This document shows, piece by piece, positions 1 to 5,542 of a stretch of 5,591 nucleotides of DNA (its first letter is position 1; each line of letters starts with the position of its first letter). The stretch lies in the NCBI GenBank assembly GCA_041687075.1, contig JAWLCO010000187.1, positions 1 through 5,591 on the forward strand. The letters run 5' to 3'. Source of the DNA: ZC4RG25 sp041687075 (GTDB lineage Bacteria > Pseudomonadota > Alphaproteobacteria > Rhizobiales > Hyphomicrobiaceae). The notes beneath the pieces were generated by a model, which did not search any database, was not told the origin of the DNA, and saw only the letters and a program-made list of their open reading frames with translations. The translations under genes were made by a program, and so were the position numbers.

Positions 1-1
1 T

Positions 2-100
2 TACGATCCCACGACGGCAACGGCGCAGATCGCCGCTCAGATGCTTTTCGAGATCGTCACAGTGACAGCGATGGCGAGGGCCGAAGAGCGGAAGGCCTAG
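2..100 (+). CDS. C-terminal end of an unrecognised protein (5' truncated by window edge)
   Basis: An open frame runs from the window edge through 32 codons to a TAG at 98-100. The visible tail reads YDPTTATAQIAAQMLFEIV and then a charged end, ARAEERKA. Most third codon positions are G or C, as in the accepted genes, and the residue mix looks like a real amphipathic helix. This favours a true gene end over a chance frame. I do not recognise the family. It could be any gene of the locus, and the tail shows nothing diagnostic of an asparagine-synthetase-like cyclase or a transporter. It reads in the same direction as the nucleotidyltransferase gene that follows after 156 bases, a gap long enough for a separate promoter. 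Confidence 0.45.
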   Translation, partial: YDPTTATAQIAAQMLFEIVTVTAMARAEERKA

Positions 101-240
101 CCGAAGCGCGCCGGCGCCATTCATCTGCCTTGGGCGAAAGAGTTGCCCGCCGAAGTGGCAATCCACAGACGTTTCGCGTATTTGGATTATCTGCTCTTGG
201 TCTGTGCAATTCCGTTCCTGTACGTTGCCTCCCGGGGGGC

Positions 241-248
241 AAGGAGGG
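241..248 (+). promoter_or_regulatory. Strong Shine-Dalgarno for the nucleotidyltransferase gene
   Basis: AAGGAGGG lies 8 bases before the ATG at 257. This near-ideal site fixes the start at 257. The same frame is open upstream to a TTG at 143, but the upstream 38 codons lack such a site. They would add an unexplained hydrophobic segment not expected in this soluble family. Confidence 0.8.
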
Positions 249-256
249 ACGACATC

Positions 257-1297
257 ATGACAGGACCAAAGCCCCATATCCCGCTCGACCGCGACGGCGA
301 GCGGCTTCTCCTTCACATCGCCGACCCGGCGCAGGCTGCACCGCCGCCAGTACCATTGCCAAACCCCGAGCGGCTCGACCTTGTGCTGACGGCTGCGCAG
401 AAGCACGGGGTTCTCCCCGCCGCCATTCGCGCGTTGAGCAAGCTGGTTCAAGACGCGGCGGAAACATCTCAGTCCGTGGAGAGCCTGGGCGCACGCTCTA
501 CTCTTGAATCAGCCCGCCTCAAGCTGGCCTACCAGACCGGCTTCCAATTGATGATGTCGCATCACGCGCGGCGGATCATGGCGGCGTTTGCCGCGGCGGG
601 CATAGAGGGTGCCGTGGTCAAGGGCGCAGCATTCGCCCAGCGGCTCTATCCGGAACCGACGCTCAGGACGTTCACGGACGTCGACATTCTGATTCGCGAG
701 GCGCACCGCCACAGGACCGCAGACGTCTTGCCCGCCCTGGGCTTCGAGCTGTTCGAGTTCGAGGACCGCAAGGGCAAGGACTACCACGAGCAGAAATGGC
801 TGCTCGCGGCCCAGAATGACGTGATGGTCGAGGTCCACAGCAACCTCGTCCACTCGCCGAAACTGCGCGGGGCCATGTCGATCGGCTATGAGGATGTGCT
901 CGAGGCGGGTGGCGGCGATTGCTCCGACGCCACTGCGCTCCTGTTCGTGGCCGCCACCCACGGCGCCATCGGCCACCAGCTCGATCGTCTGCAGCATCTC
1001 GTCGATGTCATGCAGGCCGCGCGCGGCGCTGCCGGCCCGGTGGACGCCGCCCGGCTGGCGCGGGTTTCGCATCGCTGCGGCGTGACTCTCGCCATCGCCG
1101 GTGCATTGGGGCTCGCCGGGAAGACCTTCAATGAGCCTCGCTGCCTCGAACTGGCCAGAAAGCTGATGCCCTCAGCTCTCGCCCGCCTTCCGGGTCAGCT
1201 TCTCTCACCGGAACTGGTCGTCCGCGGGCAGAGCTTCAACCGCGCCCGCGGCTCCTGGCGCCGCAACCTCTTCCGTCAGGCACTGAGAATCGCCTGA
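257..1297 (+). CDS. Nucleotidyltransferase family protein (NTP_transf_5 type), RiPP-locus tailoring enzyme
   Basis: This is a 346-residue soluble protein with the pol-beta-like nucleotidyltransferase fold of the 'uncharacterised nucleotidyltransferase' family. The core is visible in order: a VVKGAAF motif around K122-G123, an arginine at 137, and the metal-binding pair in TDVDIL (D141, D143). A third acidic strand MVEVH follows (E192, H194), then a helical half with ATHGAIGH and RLQHLVDVM, typical of the family's C-terminal part. Members recur beside lasso-peptide B1/B2 proteins and HPr-kinase-like kinases. In pseudomycoidin such a protein, with a kinase, adds groups to the peptide C-terminus. 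The donor and product here are not visible. Its 3' end overlaps the convergent kinase gene by 22 bases, which leaves no room for a terminator between them. The family call is firm; a role in decorating a peptide is inferred from context. Confidence 0.88.
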   Translation: MTGPKPHIPLDRDGERLLLHIADPAQAAPPPVPLPNPERLDLVLTAAQKHGVLPAAIRALSKLVQDAAETSQSVESLGARSTLESARLKLAYQTGFQLMMSHHARRIMAAFAAAGIEGAVVKGAAFAQRLYPEPTLRTFTDVDILIREAHRHRTADVLPALGFELFEFEDRKGKDYHEQKWLLAAQNDVMVEVHSNLVHSPKLRGAMSIGYEDVLEAGGGDCSDATALLFVAATHGAIGHQLDRLQHLVDVMQAARGAAGPVDAARLARVSHRCGVTLAIAGALGLAGKTFNEPRCLELARKLMPSALARLPGQLLSPELVVRGQSFNRARGSWRRNLFRQALRIA

Positions 1298-2289
1298 TCC
1301 GCTCCCCCCAACACGGCAGTGATCGTCTCGCCGAGTGTCGAGAGATCGCTGCCGACGTTGAGCTGGTAGGCGGGGGTAGAGGCGACGAGGCTGACGAACC
1401 TCTGAAACCGGGATAATTCCTCGTTCAGAACACCGTCAGGTGAGCGGGAGACATTGTCATTTGCGAAATGAGCGAACAGGTCGGCTTTTCGCATCGGCCT
1501 GAGGCGATGCGCGCCTGTCACGCGCTCGCCCAGTAGAATGAGTGCAGACAGCGGGAATGCGCGTCCGGGGGTCAGTTCAAGTATCGCCTTCAGTGTCTTC
1601 GGTGATACGGCTTGCTCGCCGTCAGAATTCCAATTCGCACCGAGGAGTTGCCCAATCGCAGGCAGCATCTGCGCAGTCCGCTGGTGAACCTTGGGCGGCC
1701 GGGGAAGGCCCCAGACGTTCGTTCGACCCCTCGATCCGTTGCCGGCAGCGAGCACCGTCGCATCGTCCGTCAGCAGCCCGAACCCTTGCAACGCCAAAGC
1801 CAGCGAGGTCGTCGTCTTCCCGGCGCCGCTGGGTGCGAACAGTATGAGCGCCTCGTCGCGGTGAGGCAGGCGGAGCGCAGCAGCGTGCACGAGCGTCTGC
1901 CCGGTGGCAAAAAGCGCTGAATGGATGGCATAGATTGCAGCCGTCCCGCCGACGAGTTTTTCATCACCGGGGGCAACACGGAACCGCGCGATGCGGTCTG
2001 AAATGGAGTATTCCATGGAGAGCCGGTCGGGGATGATCAGGCTCCGGCTGTCCACGCCGGCACATAGCCTCGAGATCGGTGCTTCGGGCAGCGGGCCTTC
2101 GAACAGGAGCCGGGCTGATGCGGGCTCGGCTGCCGGCGATCCACGCTCCAGGATAAACGTGAATGCCGCCGCACGACTTCGCGGGTCGGTTTGGAGCTCG
2201 TCGAGGTATATCAGAAGTGGTCGTAAGAGCTCCGGATCCGCCGCATCGATGCGCAAAAAAGAGCCGTTAAGATCGAACCAGCTTGTCAT
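1276..2289 (-). CDS. HPr-kinase-like (HprK-related) kinase of a RiPP locus
   Basis: This is a 337-residue protein. The C-terminal two thirds match the HprK/P-type kinase fold: a conserved LVHAAAL (H135), a Walker A loop APSGAGKTT (152-160), and an acidic pair in LLTDDATVL (D175-D176) that in HprK enzymes handles the phosphate and metal. The N-terminal 130 residues are the variable region of these HprK relatives. They are not the DRTGG-like N-domain of true HPr kinases as far as I can see. There is no HPr gene here. Related kinases in lasso loci (the paeninodin type) phosphorylate the peptide's C-terminal serine, so a peptide substrate is the best inference. It is the last gene of a B1-B2-kinase operon and begins 11 bases after the B2 stop. 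The ATG at 2289 follows GGATCTGAG. The frame stays open to 2544, but that stretch overlaps the B2 gene, so I reject the longer form. Confidence 0.88.
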   Translation of the reverse strand: MTSWFDLNGSFLRIDAADPELLRPLLIYLDELQTDPRSRAAAFTFILERGSPAAEPASARLLFEGPLPEAPISRLCAGVDSRSLIIPDRLSMEYSISDRIARFRVAPGDEKLVGGTAAIYAIHSALFATGQTLVHAAALRLPHRDEALILFAPSGAGKTTTSLALALQGFGLLTDDATVLAAGNGSRGRTNVWGLPRPPKVHQRTAQMLPAIGQLLGANWNSDGEQAVSPKTLKAILELTPGRAFPLSALILLGERVTGAHRLRPMRKADLFAHFANDNVSRSPDGVLNEELSRFQRFVSLVASTPAYQLNVGSDLSTLGETITAVLGGADQAILSA

Positions 2290-2300
2290 CTCAGATCCAA

Positions 2301-2750
2301 TCAAGCAGCAGTTGCGGAAGCAGAGCAGGGTGAGGAGGGGATCAGGCGGCCGCCGGCGTAGATGAGAATCTCGACCATGCCCGGGCTCGGAGGATTGAGC
2401 AGGGCTTTCTGGTCCAGCACCACCCAGCAGTGGGCGGACAGCGCATCGCGCATCACGCTCTCGCGGTCGACGCCAAAATGAAGTGAGGGGTCGTATCCGG
2501 CGAGGCGCAGAAAGCGCACGGCCAGCAGGCCTTCGCGCAGGCAAGGGCGATCACGCATGACCCATGGTCGCCGGGTCGCCTTCTTGACGCGGCGGACGAT
2601 GTAGTCCGCCGCAAGCCCTTGATAGGGTGTTGCCTCGCGCGGCTTTGTCAGCGCGAGAAGCGCTGACAGTCTGCGGCCTCCCCAGGCTAGTAAGGGAACC
2701 AGCCGCGCCCAGCACCAGAGCGCAATCCTGAAACGAAATGTCCGGAGCAC
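2301..2750 (-). CDS. Lasso-peptide-type B2 protein (transglutaminase-like leader peptidase)
   Basis: This 149-residue protein has the usual length of a standalone B2 protein. It starts with GTG at 2750, 9 bases after the B1 stop, with GTGAGG as ribosome site. The N-terminal helix (about 5-34, rich in W, L and R) and the core pattern fit the family. The core holds RPCLREGLLAVRFL with the nucleophile C70, GYDPSLHFGVDRE (85-97), then AHCWVVLD with H107. B2 proteins are cysteine proteases that cut the leader from a precursor presented by the B1/RRE protein. The third triad position is uncertain: D113 is present six residues after the histidine. The position where I would expect the aspartate, about 12 residues after, is N119. 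The C-terminal tail after residue 130 is variable. This gene makes a modified ribosomal peptide the most likely theme of the locus. Confidence 0.87.
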   Translation of the reverse strand: MLRTFRFRIALWCWARLVPLLAWGGRRLSALLALTKPREATPYQGLAADYIVRRVKKATRRPWVMRDRPCLREGLLAVRFLRLAGYDPSLHFGVDRESVMRDALSAHCWVVLDQKALLNPPSPGMVEILIYAGGRLIPSSPCSASATAA

Positions 2751-2759
2751 CGATCGGCC

Positions 2760-3041
2760 TCACTGAATGCGAACGATGCCTTCCTGTTGCAACTCTACCG
2801 CGAGGGATGCGAGGTCGTTTCGCAGTTCGTCATGCGGTACGTCGAATGTGCCTAGAAGGCTGCGCACGAGGTCGCCGAAGCTGCGTTGTCCATCGACAGC
2901 GGCGAGGAAGGCAGACGTCGTATCGTTGCAAGTGAAGAGTTGCCCGGAGTCGATAATCAAAACGACTGCGCCTTCTCCGTCGCCAAGAGGCTGGTATGAA
3001 ACGCTGTCAGAGAGTGCCAGCACGCTGGAATCTTGAACCAC
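2760..3041 (-). CDS. PqqD-like RiPP recognition element (lasso B1-type leader-binding protein)
   Basis: This 93-residue protein has the compact winged-helix PqqD fold. A three-strand wing is formed by VSYQPLGDG (14-22), AVVLIID (25-31) and GQLFTCND (33-40). Then comes the helix TTSAFLAAVDG and helices through LVRSLLGTFDVP and LRNDLASLAVELQQEGIV. The 'N-D-T-T-S' turn after the third strand is the family's usual landmark. Such proteins bind a precursor's leader peptide and hand it to the protease and other enzymes. The GTG start at 3041 is fixed by AAGGAG seven bases before it. First gene of a B1-B2-kinase operon, so transcription must begin in the intergenic region above 3041. The family is clear. 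Which peptide it binds is not shown by the window. Confidence 0.88.
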   Translation of the reverse strand: MVQDSSVLALSDSVSYQPLGDGEGAVVLIIDSGQLFTCNDTTSAFLAAVDGQRSFGDLVRSLLGTFDVPHDELRNDLASLAVELQQEGIVRIQ

Positions 3042-3048
3042 AGCAACG

Positions 3049-3054
3049 CTCCTT
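3049..3054 (-). promoter_or_regulatory. Ribosome binding site of the B1 gene
   Basis: On the minus strand AAGGAG is followed by 7 bases and the GTG start at 3041. It decides that start. Its first base is also the last base of the TGA that ends the short candidate ORF at 3054-3164, so if that ORF is translated, termination would occur on this ribosome site. Confidence 0.75.
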
Positions 3055-3164
3055 CAATGTTGCCCGAATCCGGTGTGCGACAATATCGATAACAACCAGA
3101 GATTGCTACGATGCTTAGGTAACTCGGGAATTCTTTTGTGCAGAATATGTGGACAGCAAGCCAC
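3054..3164 (-). CDS. Candidate precursor-like small ORF directly upstream of B1 (speculative)
   Basis: This is a 36-codon frame starting GTG at 3164, with GGGGGAG five bases before the start. Its TGA abuts the B1 ribosome site, the position where a precursor gene often sits. The peptide starts MACCPHILHKR, contains IPEL and ends LSILSHTGFGQH. The P-x-L and a late T-G recall fragments of lasso leader motifs. However, anything after T-G is too short for a lasso core, and no ring-forming Asp or Glu follows. Codon use argues against it (AGA, TTA, ATA in a GC-rich genome). The good ribosome site and the placement are what I see; a precursor role is a guess. Confidence 0.2.
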   Translation of the reverse strand: MACCPHILHKRIPELPKHRSNLWLLSILSHTGFGQH

Positions 3165-3223
3165 TCTAGCTCCCCCAGAACAGCTGACTGAGCATTCGCG
3201 GAGCACTGAGGAACCGGGCCTGA

Positions 3224-3340
3224 GTGAAGGCTCCAAAACGAGCGCTCAAACGAGGGCTCCTTAAGCTGCGAAGACTTGTGGCTGAGTTGATGACGCGTCA
3301 GTCGGAGCAATGCTCGTCCGAGAGGTCGGTCGGCGTCTGA
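3224..3340 (+). CDS. Candidate basic small ORF upstream of the ligase (speculative)
   Basis: This is a 38-codon frame from GTG at 3224, with GAGGA eleven bases upstream and a TGA codon immediately before the start. The product begins MKAPKRALKRG, continues as an amphipathic basic helix LLKLRRLVAELM and ends with a Ser-rich tail TRQSEQCSSERSVGV. A helical leader followed by a polar serine-containing tail would suit a kinase substrate. It is on the strand of the ligase operon but 160 bases from it. Short frames of this size are common by chance in GC-rich DNA, so the support is weak. Confidence 0.13.
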   Translation: MKAPKRALKRGLLKLRRLVAELMTRQSEQCSSERSVGV

Positions 3341-3407
3341 GGCTATCAAGCCCCGAATCCATTACCATCTGATTTTGCGAATCCACAGCTTCTTGAAGCC
3401 CCGCCAT
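3261..3407 (-). CDS. Candidate small ORF, Ser/Thr-rich C-terminus (speculative precursor)
   Basis: This is a 48-codon frame with ATG at 3407. Internal ATGs occur at 3368 and 3362, and an upstream TTG at 3506 in the same frame overlaps the ligase start. The peptide begins MAGLQEAVDSQNQMVMDSG, then has SLRRRP and a tail rich in Ser, Thr and Pro (TSRTSIAPTDASSTQPQ) ending VFAA. An acidic helical front and a hydroxyl-rich tail would fit a leader/core layout, and it reads the same way as the B1-B2-kinase operon. Against it: no clear ribosome site before any of the ATGs, mixed codon use, and 219 bases to B1. The 12-bp repeat falls in this frame and codes S-T-Q twice if the TTG start is used. Confidence 0.2.
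   Translation of the reverse strand: MAGLQEAVDSQNQMVMDSGLDSLRRRPTSRTSIAPTDASSTQPQVFAA
3281..3292. repeat. 12-bp direct repeat, copy 1
   Basis: GCTGAGTTGATG occurs here and again at 3428-3439, 147 bases apart, exact over 12 bases in the divergent region. TCAG follows both copies at slightly different spacing (5 and 3 bases). By rough estimate an exact 12-mer repeat is unlikely by chance in 460 bases. It may be a regulator site or a trace of duplication. Confidence 0.45.
3291..3300. promoter_or_regulatory. Perfect 10-bp palindrome, possible operator
   Basis: TGACGCGTCA is its own reverse complement and sits between the divergent operons, touching the end of repeat copy 1. The symmetry suits a dimeric regulator. 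No regulator gene is in the window and a 10-bp palindrome can occur by chance. Confidence 0.3.
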
Positions 3408-3427
3408 CACACACCGTTGACTGATCT

Positions 3428-3439
3428 GCTGAGTTGATG
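3428..3439. repeat. 12-bp direct repeat, copy 2
   Basis: Second exact copy of GCTGAGTTGATG, about 60 bases before the ligase start and just downstream of the -35-like TTGACT at 3417-3422. This placement would suit control of the ligase operon. No palindrome accompanies this copy. Confidence 0.45.
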
Positions 3440-3500
3440 CTGTCAGAAGTGATGCGCAACCAAAAGTTGTCTCATTGCGCGCCACAGCACCGGCTACGAA

Positions 3501-4961
3501 ATGCAACTCGATCTCGTCCCTCCGACCGCGCGTATCATGGATGTACGCTCGGGGCGCGTCCTCGATTTCGCGGCTTTCCGCAGGGCGGTAAACTCACGCG
3601 CAGCCGTGTTGCGCGAAACCGTTCTCAGAGGCGACACCGTCGCGATGTGCCATCGCGACGGTATGGTTCTGCTGGTGGACCTGTTCGCAGCATGGCAGAC
3701 CGGAGCCGCCGCACTCGTGCTATCGCCATCTCTGACGGCCTCCGAGCGCAGCCGTGTCGCCGCCTGGGCTAAGCCGGCCTGCTGGATTGGACAACCGGTT
3801 TCTCCCGAAGGAATTCCCCGCATCGCACCCGCGTTAGAAGATTGGGCCGACACACAAGCTGGCTTTTCTTCCTCCGCTCAGATCGGCCCCTCAAGTAACG
3901 ATGCGGCGCTGATCCTGCTCACGTCTGGCAGTACTGGGGTGCCGAAAGGTGTCGTACTCGGCCGTCGCGCTCTTTCTATTCGACTGCGAGGCAACATTGG
4001 CCAAATCGGAAAGACCACGCTCGTACGCACACTCGTTCCGCTGCCACTCCATTTCGGGCACGGACTGATAGGAAATGCGCTATCAGCTCTTTTCGCAGGC
4101 GGTGATGTCCTCCTCTGGCCTGAGCCCGGCGTGAACGGTCTTGCGCATCTTAGCACGGTGCTGGATGAGCATGCAGTCACATTTATGAGTTCCGTTCCGT
4201 CCATGTGGCGCTTGGCTCTGAGGTTGTCCCCGCCGCCGCGCCAGCAAATGCTGAAGCGGGTGCACGTTGGCTCCGAACCGCTACCGGCGAAGCTGTGGGA
4301 AAATCTCTGTGATTGGGCCGGCACCCGAAAAGTTTACAACATGTACGGCATGACTGAGCTGGCGAATTGGATCTCCGGCGCAAGCGCCGAAGAAGCCGGG
4401 TTCATTGAAGGCGCTGTCGGGAAGCCATGGACGGGGAGCTGGCGCATTCTGCGCGACGACGGCTGTCTTGCGGAAAGCGGCCGTGGCGAAATTCTTATCC
4501 ATGATCCCGCGTTGATGAATGGCTACGCGAACGATCCCGAGGCCACGGCCGCGGCGTTCCACGGGAGCTGGTTTCGTACCGGAGACATCGGCGAGCTGGA
4601 TTCCGACCGAACCCTGCGAATCGTCGGTAGACGCAAGAATCAAATCAATCGCGGTGGGATAAAGATCGCCGCAGAGGAAGTCGAGCTTGTTCTCGAGCAG
4701 CACCCGAATGTGCAACAGGCATGTGCTTTCGCACTGCCCGATGCTGTTTCCGGAGAGATCGTGGCTGCCGCCGTTGTGCTGAAGAACGAGAGCACGATAG
4801 ATCCGCCGGCGCTGCAGACCTGGTGCGCGGGGCGCCTGCGCCAGGAGGCAGTGCCGTCCCGCATCATTTTCCTGGCCGATATACCTTGTAACGATCGCGG
4901 CAAGAAGGTTCGAAACGCGGTTCGCGAGTTCGCTTGGGCCGAACTGGGGCGGAGTTCATGA
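3501..4961 (+). CDS. AMP-forming acyl/aryl adenylating enzyme (ANL superfamily ligase)
   Basis: This 486-residue ligase has a complete set of adenylation motifs. They are the P-loop TSGSTGVPKG (141-150), NMYGMTE (280-286, the A5 motif with the AMP-binding Tyr-Gly-x-Thr-Glu), RTGDIGELD (TGD 360-362), the hinge region GRRKNQINRGGIKI (374-388), and DRGKKVR near the end with the expected catalytic Lys468. It should activate a carboxylic acid as its acyl-AMP and load it onto a thiol. The carrier-protein start two genes down suggests a phosphopantetheine arm rather than free CoA. The substrate cannot be read from the sequence. At 486 residues it is a little short at the N-terminus compared with many acyl-CoA synthetases, but no motif is missing. 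The ATG at 3501 lacks a good ribosome site. No earlier ATG, GTG or TTG lies between it and the in-frame stop at 3450. It overlaps the next gene by ATGA. True function could also be an NRPS-like stand-alone A domain. Confidence 0.9.
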   Translation: MQLDLVPPTARIMDVRSGRVLDFAAFRRAVNSRAAVLRETVLRGDTVAMCHRDGMVLLVDLFAAWQTGAAALVLSPSLTASERSRVAAWAKPACWIGQPVSPEGIPRIAPALEDWADTQAGFSSSAQIGPSSNDAALILLTSGSTGVPKGVVLGRRALSIRLRGNIGQIGKTTLVRTLVPLPLHFGHGLIGNALSALFAGGDVLLWPEPGVNGLAHLSTVLDEHAVTFMSSVPSMWRLALRLSPPPRQQMLKRVHVGSEPLPAKLWENLCDWAGTRKVYNMYGMTELANWISGASAEEAGFIEGAVGKPWTGSWRILRDDGCLAESGRGEILIHDPALMNGYANDPEATAAAFHGSWFRTGDIGELDSDRTLRIVGRRKNQINRGGIKIAAEEVELVLEQHPNVQQACAFALPDAVSGEIVAAAVVLKNESTIDPPALQTWCAGRLRQEAVPSRIIFLADIPCNDRGKKVRNAVREFAWAELGRSS

Positions 4962-5542
4962 CCACCGAGTGGAAAATCGGCCGGCCGGTACGGCTAGAAA
5001 CATCCAGATTCCAGATTTCGAGCCTGACGCCGCTCCAGGCACTTTGGCACACATACCCTTGGACCTTCGATCCTGAGGTCATGCATTCGTTTGGCCTGCC
5101 GGCGGGGACATGGACAAGGCGCTCCTGGTACCGCCGATTTCGCAAGTCGAGCAATCGGCAAAAAATTGTGCTGGGAATCAGAGCAAAACACGATAATGAG
5201 CTGATAGGGTTAGAGATTGCTAACGTCAATTCCGCCGGAGTGGCGTCGCTCTCCGTGTTGATCGGCTACCGGAACTGGTGGGGCAAGGGTGTGGTGCAGG
5301 AGGTGCGCAGCGCGGTGATCGATTTCCTTTTCGACCAGGTCGGGTGTTCCCGCGTATGGGGAACGCCTTCGTCTCGCAATTTTCCTTCGATTTTCAATTA
5401 TCAGAAGCTGGGATTCACCTGTGAAGGGATCCTTCGCCAGCATGGCCTGGATCCCGTCACGAAACAGAACGTAGATTTCGTGATTTTCTCCATGCTGCGT
5501 AGTGATTGGAAAAAGAAGTGCGATGAAAAGGTTGCGGCATGA
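4958..5542 (+). CDS. GNAT-family N-acyltransferase (RimJ/RimL-like)
   Basis: This 194-residue transferase has a GNAT core. Motif A is IGYRNWWGKGVVQEVRSAV with the acyl-CoA pyrophosphate-binding loop WWGKG (107-111). Then comes SSRNFPSIFNYQKLGFTCEG with LGF at 151-153, the usual RimJ/RimL ending, before a basic tail. Enzymes of this type move an acyl group from CoA (or a carrier protein) to an amine, often a peptide N-terminus or Lys. Here the donor is likely made by the upstream ligase. Start at ATG 4958 overlaps the ligase stop (ATGA) with GGAG three bases before; an in-frame TTG at 4934 lies inside the ligase and is rejected. The stop overlaps the next start in the same manner. The middle of the gene (5150-5230) is noticeably AT-richer than its neighbours, which may mark a separate origin. 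The acceptor is unknown. Confidence 0.85.
   Translation: MTTEWKIGRPVRLETSRFQISSLTPLQALWHTYPWTFDPEVMHSFGLPAGTWTRRSWYRRFRKSSNRQKIVLGIRAKHDNELIGLEIANVNSAGVASLSVLIGYRNWWGKGVVQEVRSAVIDFLFDQVGCSRVWGTPSSRNFPSIFNYQKLGFTCEGILRQHGLDPVTKQNVDFVIFSMLRSDWKKKCDEKVAA

Larger units (their letters stand above)
3042..3500. promoter_or_regulatory. Divergent intergenic region between the B1-B2-kinase and ligase operons
   Basis: These 459 bases separate two divergent operons and must hold promoters for both. It is visibly more AT-rich than the genes, especially at 3075-3160. I see no protein of recognised family in either direction. It holds a 12-bp direct repeat, a 10-bp palindrome and three short ORFs listed separately. 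No pair of sigma-70 boxes is convincing: TTGACT at 3417-3422 is a good -35 for the ligase operon, but nothing near TATAAT lies at the right distance. The small size and position make this the first place to look for a precursor peptide. Confidence 0.5.

Noticed and set aside
131..161. Overlapping short inverted repeats (GGGC/GCCC and TTGCC/GGCAA) as a terminator or attenuator
   Set aside because: Stems of only 4-5 bp, no T-tract, competing pairings; could be chance in GC-rich DNA.
143..256. N-terminal extension of the nucleotidyltransferase from a TTG at 143, giving a membrane-like segment
   Set aside because: The ATG at 257 has a near-perfect ribosome site. The extension has none, and the family does not need a membrane anchor.
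509..1131. Long minus-strand frames inside the nucleotidyltransferase gene
   Set aside because: They are shadow frames of a GC-rich gene; the + frame carries the recognised motifs.
1542..1920. Plus-strand frames of about 100 codons inside the kinase gene
   Set aside because: Arg/Ser/Pro-rich antisense shadows of the kinase, without ribosome sites or motifs.
2290..2544. N-terminal extension of the kinase up to 2544
   Set aside because: It lies over the B2 gene in another frame, is Arg/Pro-rich shadow sequence, and the ATG at 2289 sits 11 bases after the B2 stop with a ribosome-like site.
3073..3264. Plus-strand 63-codon frame with several Cys, considered as a Cys-rich RiPP precursor
   Set aside because: GTG start with no ribosome site, no leader-like helix, no repeat of Cys spacing, and codon use unlike the neighbours.
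2957..3349. Minus-strand frame of 130 codons across the intergenic region into B1
   Set aside because: It overlaps B1 in another frame, starts with TTG without a ribosome site, and its residue mix shows no family or regular structure.
3417..3446. Sigma-70 promoter with TTGACT at 3417 for the ligase operon
   Set aside because: The -35 is good, but no -10 resembling TATAAT is found at 16-18 bases; kept only as a remark on the region.
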